A stretch of DNA of 64,000 nucleotides, taken from positions 156,623 to 220,622 of the forward strand of contig JARHYK010000014.1 of the NCBI GenBank assembly GCA_029258515.1. The letters run 5' to 3'. Of this stretch, positions 37,363-45,376 are shown one piece after another; within the stretch, counting starts at the first letter, position 1; each line of letters opens with the position of its first letter. The notes beneath the pieces are model-generated. The model was not told the origin of the DNA, did not search any database, and saw nothing but the letters and a program-made list of their open reading frames with translations. Source of the DNA: Clostridia bacterium. GTDB taxonomy: Bacteria; Bacillota; Clostridia; TANB77; CAG-508. The translations under genes and the position numbers were made by a program.

Positions 37363-37439
37363 TGGAGCCACTTATCCGATTCGAACGGATGACCCTCGCA
37401 TTACAAGTGCGATGCTCTGGCCAACTGAGCTAAAGTGGC
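37363..37439 (-). tRNA. tRNA-Thr (anticodon UGU), CCA encoded
   Basis: The acceptor GCCACTT pairs with AAGTGGC, anticodon loop CTTGTAA (UGU), T-arm ATCCGTTCGAATCGGAT, TCCA end. Confidence 0.95.
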
Positions 37440-37445
37440 AAAATT

Positions 37446-37520
37446 TGGTGACCCCGACGGGAATCGAACCCATGTCTCCGCCGTGAAAGGGCGATGTCTT
37501 AACCGCTTGACCACGGGGCC
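37446..37520 (-). tRNA. tRNA-Glu (anticodon UUC), CCA encoded
   Basis: The acceptor GGCCCCG pairs with CGGGGTC (one G-U), anticodon loop CTTTCAC (UUC), T-arm ATGGGTTCGATTCCCGT, ACCA end. Six bases from tRNA-Thr. Confidence 0.95.
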
Positions 37521-37528
37521 TTATATAT

Positions 37529-37564
37529 AAAGAACTAAATAACTAACTTGTTATTTAGTTCTTT
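37529..37564 (-). terminator. Hairpin between tRNA-Lys and tRNA-Glu
   Basis: AAAGAACTAAATAAC / GTTATTTAGTTCTTT, 15-bp perfect stem starting at the tRNA-Lys 3' end. It could attenuate read-through into tRNA-Glu and tRNA-Thr or be a processing site. Confidence 0.65.
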
Positions 37565-37639
37565 GGTGAGCTATCCGCGACTCGAACGCGGGACAACTTG
37601 ATTAAAAGTCAAGTGCTCTACCACCTGAGCTAATAGCCC
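37564..37639 (-). tRNA. tRNA-Lys (anticodon UUU), CCA encoded
   Basis: The acceptor GGGCTAT pairs with ATAGCTC, anticodon loop CTTTTAA (UUU), T-arm CCGCGTTCGAGTCGCGG, ACCA end. Confidence 0.95.
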
Positions 37640-37665
37640 ATATGCGTAACTCATAACGCTTTTAT

Positions 37666-37694
37666 ATATTACTATATTTTTAAGCACTTGTCAA
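37666..37694 (-). promoter_or_regulatory. Promoter of the tRNA Lys-Glu-Thr unit
   Basis: TTGACA (37694-37689), 17-bp spacer, TAATAT (37671-37666). Further left-to-right (37695-37760) is a run of TTTTTTAAA repeats with no gene. Confidence 0.7.
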
Positions 37695-37771
37695 TAGTTT
37701 TTTTAAAATTTTTTAAATTTTTTTAAATTTTTTTAAATTTTTTGTATTTTTTTGTATTTTAGCTATTTTTT

Positions 37772-37960
37772 TTAGTTTTCATTTAGCTTTTCTACTACTT
37801 CTTCTACATCTAATCCATGTACTAAACAAGCTTCCTCTAATGTCTCCATTTGTGATGCTGGACATCCTAAGCAGTGCATTCCTATTTCTAATAAAAGTTC
37901 TGCTTTTTCAGGTGCTTTTTCCAATATTTCACCGATTGTTGTATTTTTATTTATTTCCAT
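37772..37960 (-). CDS. DUF1858 domain protein
   Basis: 62 residues, the whole DUF1858 domain: TTIGEILEKAPEKAELLLEIGMHCLGCPASQMETLEEA, with the conserved CLGC cysteine pair. Small stand-alone DUF1858 proteins are common in anaerobes and may bind a metal or act in redox or nitrosative stress, but the role is unproven. GGAGAG precedes the ATG. Confidence 0.88.
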   Translation of the reverse strand: MEINKNTTIGEILEKAPEKAELLLEIGMHCLGCPASQMETLEEACLVHGLDVEEVVEKLNEN

Positions 37961-38076
37961 TTTTTCTCTCCTTTCAACATTTTATATTAATATATTATCA
38001 TATTTTGATTAAAAAGTATAGACAAATTTAAAATTTTATTGTATATTATGTTTAGTTCATTACTCTTTTTTAGGTG

Positions 38077-38232
38077 GTGATTTTTATTCAACATTTAATT
38101 AATATCTTTTTTATTTCTTTTATTTTATATCTTTTTATTACTCTATATTCTATTTATATTTTTTTCGATATAAAAATTTTTCATAATAAGCAAGGTTCTA
38201 AATTGAATATTAAAAAGAAATTTTATTCTTGA
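38077..38232 (+). CDS. Possible small membrane protein upstream of virD4
   Basis: About 51 codons with a strongly hydrophobic N-terminal half (FFISFILYLFITLYSIYIFF) and a basic tail. An AGGTGG-type site overlaps the possible GTG start at 38077; with that site used as a Shine-Dalgarno sequence the start would have to be ATT at 38086. It ends 15 bases before the VirD4 frame. Function unknown; possibly an accessory transfer protein. Confidence 0.35.
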   Translation: MIFIQHLINIFFISFILYLFITLYSIYIFFDIKIFHNKQGSKLNIKKKFYS

Positions 38233-38247
38233 TGGAGGTGAATTTAC

Positions 38248-40011
38248 ATATTAAAACATAAAGTTGCTTTTTTTATTTCTTGCATTTTATTTATTCTTTT
38301 TGCTTTTTTTACATATAAAGTCTTCTTACCTTTATATCTAGCTGATGAAGTCATTATTAATTATGGGATCCATCCTTTTGATATGTGTATAGTATATCCT
38401 AAAGTGTGGGATTTTATTAAAAAATTATATATTTTTATATTCTTTTTCTCTAATTTTTTGTTTTGCAGATTTTTATATTTAAGATTTTTTTGCTTTTTTA
38501 ATTGTATTACTGGTTTTAAATTTATATTTAATCTCTTTCATAATGTATTTAAAAAATTTAAGCCGAAAGTGATTAAAGATTCACAAATTACTTTTGTTCA
38601 AAATGAATTATCCTTATTTATTGGAAATGATTTTAGCAATAACTCTCCTATTTATCTTCCAATATCAGGTTTATATCAAAATTTTTTGATTACTGGAACT
38701 ATTGGATCTGGTAAAACATCTTCTGCTATTTATCCTTTTTTAGATCAATTTTTGAATTTTAATTCTAAAAGTAATAACAAAAAAATCGGAATGCTAATTT
38801 TGGATGTCAAAGGTAATTTTCATAAATATGTTTTAGATACTGCTAAGAAATATGATTTAGAAAATGATGTTATTGTTATTTCATTAAATAATAGCGTATG
38901 TTATAATCCTTTGGATAAACCTAATTTAAAACCTCAAGTATTAGCAAATCGTTTAAAAACTATTTTAACTTTATTTTCTGAAAATAATTCTGAATCGTAT
39001 TGGCTTGATAAAGCTGAACAAGTTTTGACTGAATGTATTAAACTTTGTAGGCTCTATAATAATGGGTATGTTACTTTTATGGAACTTCATAAGTTGATTA
39101 GTATCCCTGATTACTATTTAGAAAAAATTACTTTTTTACGTGAGTTGTTTATTTCTTCTAAACTATCTGACTTAGATATTTATGAATTAAATTCTAGCTT
39201 GAATTTTTTTGAAAAAGAGTTTAATCAATTGGATGATAGGACAAAAAATATTTTAATTTCTGAAATCACTCGTATTACAAATACTTTTATTTCTGATTAT
39301 GATGTTTTTCGTACATTTTGTCCTTCAAAAGAATTTCTTAATTTTTCTGGTTTTACTGATGTTATTAAAAATGGTAAAATTGTTGTTTTGGATATTAATG
39401 TTTCAGAATATTCAATGCTTTCTAAAATTATTGCTACCTATTTGAAATTAGATTTTCAAACAGAGGTTATGTCTTTTTTGGCTAATAACAATTCTAAGAA
39501 TTCTCTTTTTATTTGTGATGAGTATGATAAGTTTTGTACTAAAACAGATGCTGATTTTTTTTCTATGAGTCGAGAAGCTAAATGTATTAATATTGTTTCT
39601 ACTCAAAGTTATTCTTCTTTGAAAAATGTTTTGAAAGATGACGCAAGTGTTAAAGTAATTACTCAAAATTTGGTGAATAAAATATGGTTTAGGACTGATG
39701 ATGTTTATACTATTGAAGAAGCTCAAAAACTTCTAGGAAAAGAAGAAAAAGAAAAAATCTCAAAAAGTATTTCTGAAAGTGCAAAAGAAACAAAATATAG
39801 TTATTTTACTAATTCTTTAAATTCTAAAAATTCAAATATTTCCGAGACTTTTAGTACCTTTACTCAACGTGATTTTATTTTTGATGCTAATTTTTTTACT
39901 AGAGATTTAGAAACTTTTTCTGCTTTAACTTTTTTGTCTAATGGTAAAAAAAGTTTTGAGCCTAAAAAATTAAAAATGATTCCTTATTTTAAGAGAATTT
40001 TTTCTGATTAA
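38248..40011 (+). CDS. VirD4/TraG-type coupling ATPase, apparent non-AUG start
   Basis: About 587 residues. The first ATG of the frame is at 38383, but the frame is open upstream and encodes a first membrane helix (HKVAFFISCILFILFAFFTY). A strong GGAGGTGA site at 38234-38241 points to a start near 38248, where the codon is ATA. A second helix follows at about 55-75. ATPase motifs: GTIGSGKTSSAIYPF (Walker A), MLILDVKGN, FICDEYDKF (Walker B) and STQSYSSLK. Coupling proteins feed substrate DNA to a type IV secretion channel. The C-terminal half is typical of Firmicutes conjugation proteins. VirB2-, VirB6- and PrgI-like genes follow. Confidence 0.82.
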   Translation: MLKHKVAFFISCILFILFAFFTYKVFLPLYLADEVIINYGIHPFDMCIVYPKVWDFIKKLYIFIFFFSNFLFCRFLYLRFFCFFNCITGFKFIFNLFHNVFKKFKPKVIKDSQITFVQNELSLFIGNDFSNNSPIYLPISGLYQNFLITGTIGSGKTSSAIYPFLDQFLNFNSKSNNKKIGMLILDVKGNFHKYVLDTAKKYDLENDVIVISLNNSVCYNPLDKPNLKPQVLANRLKTILTLFSENNSESYWLDKAEQVLTECIKLCRLYNNGYVTFMELHKLISIPDYYLEKITFLRELFISSKLSDLDIYELNSSLNFFEKEFNQLDDRTKNILISEITRITNTFISDYDVFRTFCPSKEFLNFSGFTDVIKNGKIVVLDINVSEYSMLSKIIATYLKLDFQTEVMSFLANNNSKNSLFICDEYDKFCTKTDADFFSMSREAKCINIVSTQSYSSLKNVLKDDASVKVITQNLVNKIWFRTDDVYTIEEAQKLLGKEEKEKISKSISESAKETKYSYFTNSLNSKNSNISETFSTFTQRDFIFDANFFTRDLETFSALTFLSNGKKSFEPKKLKMIPYFKRIFSD

Positions 40012-40295
40012 TTTTATATAGATTTATTTATTTTATCTAATTAATTTTTTCACTTATTTATTTAAAATCGGTTTTATTTGTTTGGTTAATTCTTTTTATT
40101 TATTCAGTTAATTTATTATTTAATTTATTATTTAATTTATTATTTAATTTATTATCTAATCTATTTTAATTTAATTATTTATTTATGTGATTTATTTATT
40201 TATTTATTAATTAATTATTTATTAATTAATTATTTATTTATTTTAATTAATTTTTTATTTATTTAATTATTATATTTTGAAGGGAGATTTTATTT
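40012..40295 (+). repeat. AT tandem repeats between virD4 and the pilin gene
   Basis: 284 bases nearly free of G and C. A 12-bp TTATTATTTAAT-type unit repeats about four times at 40100-40155, then TTTATTAATTAA repeats to about 40265. No gene is visible; AAGGGAG at its end is the pilin ribosome binding site. Confidence 0.6.
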
Positions 40296-40649
40296 ATGAA
40301 TTTTAAGAAATTTAATTTATCAAAAAAAATGTTTTTTATTTTGTTTACTTTTTTATTAATTATTATTTTTATTTTTTATTTTAATAATATTTATGCTACT
40401 TTTGGTGATCCTAAATTGGTTACTAAAATTAATTCTGCTTTTGAAACTATTGAAAGTTGGTTTTTGAAAATTTCAACTCCAGCTGCTGCTGTTGCTGTTG
40501 GAACTGGTGTTTTTATGAAAAAGTTTAGTTTTGGTGATGAGGAAAGAATTAGAACCGGTAAAAAACTTATTAAGGGTGCTTTATTCTCTTACGCATTCTT
40601 GCTTGCTATCGATTTGATTTTATCTGCCATTAGGACATTAATTGTTTAA
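40296..40649 (+). CDS. VirB2/TrbC-like pilin subunit
   Basis: 117 residues. A basic start and long hydrophobic signal helix (FFILFTFLLIIIFIFYF) are followed by two short hydrophobic segments, ISTPAAAVAVGTGVFM and ALFSYAFLLAIDLILSAI, separated by a charged loop (KKFSFGDEERIRTGKKL). This is the two-helix topology of VirB2-type type IV secretion pilins. AAGGGAG precedes the ATG. It sits between VirD4 and the VirB6-like gene, the usual place in Firmicutes elements. Confidence 0.75.
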   Translation: MNFKKFNLSKKMFFILFTFLLIIIFIFYFNNIYATFGDPKLVTKINSAFETIESWFLKISTPAAAVAVGTGVFMKKFSFGDEERIRTGKKLIKGALFSYAFLLAIDLILSAIRTLIV

Positions 40650-40685
40650 TATAATTATTTTATGTAACTTTGAAAGGAGGTTGTT

Positions 40686-41561
40686 TTGGAACAAAATAAT
40701 ATTACAGATATTATTGTAAGTACTATTAATTCTATTATTGAAAGTTTACTTAGTTCTATTGATAATAGTTTATATGGTATTTTAGATGATTTAACTTTTG
40801 TTAATTCTAATATTTTACATGATGAATATTTTGAAAATATTTTTGGTACTTCTACTTCTAATGGTATTTTATTAATTGCTAATTCTTTGCTTTTGGGTGT
40901 TTTGTTGTATTTTGCTATTAAATATTTTTTAGCTCATTTTACATATGCAGAAGTTGAAAAACCTTCATCTTTTATTTTTAAATTAATTTTATGTGGAATT
41001 TTGATGAATTTTTCTTATTTTATTTTAGAACAAGTTTTAAATATTAATTCATACATAACATTAGCTATTAGAGATTTAGGTAATTCTTTATTTGGTAAAT
41101 CTATTTGTTTTTCTGAATTAATTAATGGTATTAATAAATATATTTCTTTAAATGGTAATTCTTTAAATATTTTTTCTTTAGATGGTTTATTAAAGTCTAT
41201 TTTGTCAATGTCTTTACTAAGTTTAGTATTTTCATATGCTTTTCGCTATATATTATTAAAAGTTTTTATTTTAATTTCACCTTTTGCAATTTTATCTTTA
41301 GCTTTTAGTAATTTATCCTGGTTTTATAAATCTTGGGCTAAAAATTTATTTTCTTTACTTTTTATTCAAATTATTGTTGCTTTAGTTTTGCTTATTTTAT
41401 TTTCTATTAATTATGATGATTCTAATTTGTTTAATAAATTTATTTATATTGGTGGAATTTATGTTTTAATTAAAGCTAATTCTTTTGTTCAAGATTTTGT
41501 TGGAGGAGTTTCCACAAATATTTCACAGAGTGTGAATAATTTATTTTCATTAAAAAGATAA
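40686..41561 (+). CDS. VirB6/TrbL-like polytopic membrane protein
   Basis: 291 residues with about six hydrophobic helices (LLIANSLLLGVLLYFAIKYF, then ILCGILMNFSYFILEQVL, ILLKVFILISPFAILSLAF and others). The conserved VirB6 core with WFYKSWAKNLFSLLFIQ is visible. It builds the inner-membrane channel of type IV secretion. The start is TTG after AAAGGAGG; two following transfer genes also use TTG. Confidence 0.75.
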   Translation: MEQNNITDIIVSTINSIIESLLSSIDNSLYGILDDLTFVNSNILHDEYFENIFGTSTSNGILLIANSLLLGVLLYFAIKYFLAHFTYAEVEKPSSFIFKLILCGILMNFSYFILEQVLNINSYITLAIRDLGNSLFGKSICFSELINGINKYISLNGNSLNIFSLDGLLKSILSMSLLSLVFSYAFRYILLKVFILISPFAILSLAFSNLSWFYKSWAKNLFSLLFIQIIVALVLLILFSINYDDSNLFNKFIYIGGIYVLIKANSFVQDFVGGVSTNISQSVNNLFSLKR

Positions 41562-41576
41562 ATTGGAGGTGATTTT

Positions 41577-41858
41577 TTGAAATTTATTTTTCCTAAAAAT
41601 TTTAATTTTAAAACTAAGTTATTTGGTGTTTTTGATTATTCTACTATTTTTCTAAATGTTGGTTGGTCTATTTTAGTTTTATTTTTTATTAATTTATTTT
41701 TTGCTAATATAAATATAAAAATTTTTTTATTTATTTTATTCTATTTTCCTTTTTTCTTAATTAGTATTGCTGGTTTTAATGGCGAAAATTTTGTTTATGT
41801 CTTAACTTATTTTTTAAAATTTTTATTTAAACAAAAGTTATATTTATATATGAAATAA
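41577..41858 (+). CDS. PrgI/VirB3-like membrane protein
   Basis: 93 residues. TTG start after GGAGGTGA. After a short N-terminus (FPKNFNFKTKLFGVFDY) two adjacent hydrophobic helices cover about 25-65, followed by NFVYVLTYFLKFLFKQKLYLY, the PrgI-family end. PrgI proteins anchor the VirB4 ATPase and normally stand directly before its gene; here the VirB4-type genes are 15 kb away on the other strand. Confidence 0.75.
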   Translation: MKFIFPKNFNFKTKLFGVFDYSTIFLNVGWSILVLFFINLFFANINIKIFLFILFYFPFFLISIAGFNGENFVYVLTYFLKFLFKQKLYLYMK

Positions 41859-41882
41859 AATTTATAATTTTGTCTTTTTTTG

Positions 41883-41911
41883 TTGAATTTTTTTCTTAAA
41901 AAAGTTATAAT
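41883..41911 (+). promoter_or_regulatory. Promoter of the dnaD-dnaC operon
   Basis: TTGAAT (41883-41888), 17-bp spacer, TATAAT (41906-41911), 32 bases before the TTG start. Confidence 0.7.
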
Positions 41912-41943
41912 GAATTTATGACTTATGAAAGAGGGGAATTATT

Positions 41944-42936
41944 TTGAAACTAGAACAAAAAGAAAAATCTTTGTTATTTTCTGAGACTGTTATTCCAGAT
42001 ATTTTTTTTGCTGAGCATCTTTCTCAGATTCCTGGAGATTTTTTGAAAATTTATTTATATATGGTATTTTTAGCAAAGTATAAAAAGGATATTAAAGTTA
42101 ATGATTTATCAAAAAAATTAAATCTTCCTATTAAATCTATTACAGATGGAGTTAAGTTTTTAGAAGAACATCACTTGATTATTAAAAAAACTACAGGTTT
42201 TGTTGTTGTTGATTTGCAAGAATATACTTTGAATAATTTATATAAACCTAATCTTACTCCTTCTAAAGAGTCTATTCAAAAAACAGCTATGAACAAAGCT
42301 CGTGCTAAAGCTATTGATCATATCAATAACATGTATTTTCAAGGTATTATGGGACCTTCTTGGTATAATGATATTGATTTATGGTTTACTAAGTATAACT
42401 TTGATGAACAAGTTATGATTGCACTTTTTGATTATTGTTATAATCGTTCTGCGCTTCATAAAAATTATGTTCAAACTGTTGCTGAGGCTTGGGGAAATAG
42501 TAATATTCATACTTGGAATGATTTGGATATATATTGCCAAAAACATGAGAAATTAAATAAGTATAAATCTACTATTGCTAAAAAACTTGGTAAGCGTTCT
42601 GGTTTAACTCAATATGAAGAAGCTTATATTGAAAAATGGGTTTTGGATTTTGGTTATGATTTATCTATTATTGAGATTGCTTTAAAAAGAACTACTTTCA
42701 AACAAAATCCAACTTTTGAATATATTAATAATGTTATAACAGATTGGCATGATAGGAATCTTAAAACTCCTCAGGAGGTTGAGGCTTTTGTTGAACAGCG
42801 TAATAAGCAGGCTAAGGATATTAGAAACTTAAAGTCTACGGTTGCTAAGGCTAATCATAAACAACGTGAATATGATAATTTAGATTTCCTTTATGCTAAT
42901 ATACCTGTTGAAAAAGGAGAGGTTGATGGCAAATGA
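41944..42936 (+). CDS. DnaD-domain replication initiation protein
   Basis: 330 residues. N-terminal winged helix at about 20-95 (DDLS-type: LPIKSITDGVKFLEEHHLI). The C-terminal DnaD domain is at about 210-290 (LTQYEEAYIEKWVLDFGYDL, then IEIALKRTTFKQNPTFEYIN, ending with the IxxW-like VITDWHDRN). It works with DnaC to load the replicative helicase. TTG start after GAGGGG. Its stop overlaps the dnaC start by 11 bases. Confidence 0.85.
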   Translation: MKLEQKEKSLLFSETVIPDIFFAEHLSQIPGDFLKIYLYMVFLAKYKKDIKVNDLSKKLNLPIKSITDGVKFLEEHHLIIKKTTGFVVVDLQEYTLNNLYKPNLTPSKESIQKTAMNKARAKAIDHINNMYFQGIMGPSWYNDIDLWFTKYNFDEQVMIALFDYCYNRSALHKNYVQTVAEAWGNSNIHTWNDLDIYCQKHEKLNKYKSTIAKKLGKRSGLTQYEEAYIEKWVLDFGYDLSIIEIALKRTTFKQNPTFEYINNVITDWHDRNLKTPQEVEAFVEQRNKQAKDIRNLKSTVAKANHKQREYDNLDFLYANIPVEKGEVDGK

Positions 42937-43940
42937 TATTTTAAATTCTCTACTTAGAGAATATGAACAAAAGAAAATTAATGCAGAATTTGATTTAGAG
43001 GAAAGAAAAAAGAAAATTTATGTTCTTTTTCCTAGATTAGAAGAAATTGATAATGAGCTTAATTCTTTAGGTCTTTTTGTTACTAAAAGTATTTTACTTA
43101 ATCCTAGTGATAGCGAAAAATGTTTGCTAGATTTAAATAAAAAAATTGATGCTTTAAAAGCTGAAAAGGAATTTATTTTAGTTAAGAATAATTATCCTAT
43201 CGATTTTTTTAAACCTAATTATGAGTGTAAAATTTGTAATGATACTGGTTATGTTTTAGATGAAAATTCTAATACTGTTATGTGTTCTTGCTTAAAACAA
43301 AAACTTTTAGATATTTCTTTTAATAAATCTAATATGTTTAATTTGCAAAATGAAAATTTTTATAAATTTAATGAATTACTTTTTTCTGATGAAGTCGATT
43401 TATCTAAATATAGATTTAATATTTCACCTAGAAAAAATATTTTAAATATTAAAGATAAGTGCATTAGATTTGTTAATGATTTTGATAATCCTGAAGTTAA
43501 AAATATTTTGTTTACTGGTGCTACTGGTTTACGGTAAGACTTTTATGTCAAATTGTATTGCTTCTGAATTATTAAAAAAAGGGAAAACTGTTTTATATCA
43601 AACAGCTCCTGTACTTCTTGAAAGCGTAATAGATTACAAGATGAGTAAGAATAAATATGCTATTGATAATATTTTAAAATCTGTTTTAGAAACTGATTTA
43701 CTTATTATTGATGATTTAGGTACAGAGTCTTTAAATTCTATGAAACTTAGTGAGTTATTTACTATTATTAATACTAGAATTTTGAATTTGGATAATAAAG
43801 TTACTAAAACTATTATTTCTACTAATTTGGATATTAAAGATATTTTTAATAATTATCAAGATAGAATTGGATCTCGAATTGCTGGCTTTTATGATATTTT
43901 TTATTTCTTTGGTGATGATTTGAGATTGAAGAAACATTAA
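42926..43940 (+). CDS. dnaC: DnaC-type helicase loader ATPase, read through a +1 shift at CGG
   Basis: The N-terminal part carries the zinc-binding cysteines CKICNDTGYVL and MCSCLKQ. The Walker A region reads FTGATGL in frame 1, then TTA CGG TAA at 43529-43537. Skipping the C at 43532 gives GGT AAG ACT, restoring GATGLGKTFMSNCIASELL, and the second frame continues with LLIIDDLGTE (Walker B), TNLDI and RIGSRIAGF. Total about 337 residues as expected. Start at 42926 follows GGAGAGG; an upstream ATG lacks a site. Without the shift the product stops inside the ATP-binding loop. Confidence 0.85.
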
Positions 43941-44061
43941 TTTTGTATTTTTAAAAAATGATAGTTCAGTTGTTGTTAATTTTGCAATAATTGAACTATC
44001 TTAAAATTTGTGACATTTTTTTATTTAACTATATATAATATTTTTAATATTTACTTATATT
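43941..44061 (+). terminator. Terminator hairpin after dnaC and short gap
   Basis: GATAGTTCAGTT (from 43960) pairs with AATTGAACTATC (to 44000) with one G-U pair and a longer AT loop. It lies 20 bases past the dnaC stop, and the following bases are only weakly T-rich. Confidence 0.55.
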
Positions 44062-44199
44062 TTAATTCCATATTTTTTCTATTGAATTTAACATTAAATT
44101 TATTCCATCTATTATTCCCTGTTTATAACTTTTTTCTGTATAACATGATAGTTTTTTATTTGTTTCTTCTTGTTTATTTTTTCTTTTTCTTTTTGCCAT
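44062..44199 (-). CDS. Small basic hypothetical protein
   Basis: 45 codons on the minus strand: a lysine/arginine-rich start (MAKRKRKNKQEE), then SYKQGIIDGINLMLNSIEKIWN. A-rich codon use matches minus-strand genes. The SSB-like gene lies upstream in the same direction, so it may be the second gene of that unit. There is no strong ribosome binding site. Function unknown. Confidence 0.4.
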   Translation of the reverse strand: MAKRKRKNKQEETNKKLSCYTEKSYKQGIIDGINLMLNSIEKIWN

Positions 44200-44326
44200 T
44201 TTTTATTCTTTTTTTATTTGATTTTTATTATTAATTTTATCTGTTTTTTATTTTACTTTATCTTTTATTTATCAATTTTTACTTTTAATTTTTTCAATTT
44301 TATTTGCTATTATTTCTAATTCTTTT

Positions 44327-44551
44327 TTACTTTTTTTTATTATTTCTTAAGTATCCTTCTATTACTATTCTATCTTCTTTTAATAGGGATTTATATGTCT
44401 CATCTGCTATATCATTATATGCTTTTACTGTTATAATTTCTTTATTTTCTATTTTTACTTTAAATATTATTATTGCATATTTATTCTTCTCTAACATAAA
44501 TTTATATTCTAGCTTTGTTATTATTTTTCCTGTTATTATACAAATATTCAT
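44327..44551 (-). CDS. Small SSB-like OB-fold protein
   Basis: 74 residues. MNICIITGKI, then AIIIFKVKIENKEIITVKAYNDIADETYKSL and RIVIEGYLR follow the strand order of single-stranded DNA-binding OB folds, but without the acidic SSB tail. The end runs into an A8 run; dropping one A would add about 20 residues (SKKELEIIANKIEKIKSKN), so the C-terminus may be truncated by a poly-A slip. GGA lies five bases before the ATG. Confidence 0.55.
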   Translation of the reverse strand: MNICIITGKIITKLEYKFMLEKNKYAIIIFKVKIENKEIITVKAYNDIADETYKSLLKEDRIVIEGYLRNNKKK

Positions 44552-44573
44552 TTTTTCCTTTTGATTTTTAATA

Positions 44574-44703
44574 TATTTTAATTTATTTTTTATTTATTTT
44601 TTTAATTTATTTTTTATTTATTATTTTAATTTATTTTTTATTTATTATTTTAATTTATTTTTTTATTTATTATTTTAATTTATTTTTTTATTTATTTTTT
44701 ATA
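44574..44703. repeat. AT-only tandem repeat
   Basis: About five copies of a 23-25-bp unit TTTTAATTTATTTTTTATTTA-like, without G or C. No coding capacity. Confidence 0.7.
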
Positions 44704-44868
44704 AAATATATATATTTAATTATTATTACTAATATATATTTTATTTGTTATTTTTTACCTTACATTATATTTAATAATATAATGGGTTGGAAGGAATAAA
44801 TTTCTTTAATACTAATACTTTTTACTGTATATATTTCTTGAAATATATAATCTGAAAATTGTATTAGA

Positions 44869-44968
44869 GTGTGGCGCGAGTAGAATTGTTGTTGTTACGG
44901 TTTGCTGGTGAATTGCTATTGATGTAATCCCCCCTCGATTAACTCGATTGTTGGTGTTGTTCGCCTTT
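44869..44968 (-). repeat. Diversity-generating retroelement repeat (TR or VR remnant)
   Basis: A GC-richer island in an AT desert. On the minus strand one frame gives ANNTNNRVNRGG, and after a run of six G the next frame gives DYINSNSPANRNNNNSTRATL and then TAA. Dense AAC/AAT codons in an RVNRGG...SPANRNNNN context are the hallmark of template and variable repeats of diversity-generating retroelements. The stop after ATL suggests a variable-region 3' end; the unmutated AAC codons suggest a template. The reverse transcriptase relic lies 50 bases away on the same strand. No second copy was seen in the window. Confidence 0.55.
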
Positions 44969-45020
44969 TAATTTATCCCTAATTTTATTGTTTTTATTTT
45001 TTATTTGTTTTTTATATTTT

Positions 45021-45311
45021 TTATTCTATATAAAATATTTTTTCTTTTAAGTTTTTTACATTTGCTATTTTTATATATCCTAGATGTCCTGCTATAAATT
45101 TTCTTGTTTCTTTACTTGTCATTTTTCCTTCTTTAATTTCTTTTTTTATTTTTAGTTTTAAATTTCTTTTTCATTTATTTCTTATTTTTAGTCTATATTC
45201 ATTTATTTTGTATCTACAAAAGTTTACTCCTTGTTTATTTTTAAATATTTGTGTTTTTTTATTTAATTCTAATTTTTCTTTTAAATATTTTTTTATTTTT
45301 TGTATGCTCAT
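45021..45311 (-). pseudogene. Reverse transcriptase C-terminal fragment (DGR-type)
   Basis: 97 codons interrupted by one TGA. MSIQKIKKYLKEKLELNKKT, then QIFKNKQGVNFCRYKINEYRLKIRNK, stop, and KEGKMTSKETRKFIAGHLGYIKIANVKNL. The order Lxx-N-KTQI, GVxFxGY-I and GHxxxxxANxxNL is the C-terminal thumb of DGR-type reverse transcriptases. The catalytic YxDD half is missing, so the element is dead here. Confidence 0.6.
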
Positions 45312-45376
45312 TTTTTGTTATTTTTTGTCTTTTTTTGTATTATAATTAGTATATATTTTTATGAAGGATTTTGAAT

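Noticed and set aside
44574..44703. CRISPR-like array
   Set aside because: The units are contiguous AT-only repeats without spacers.
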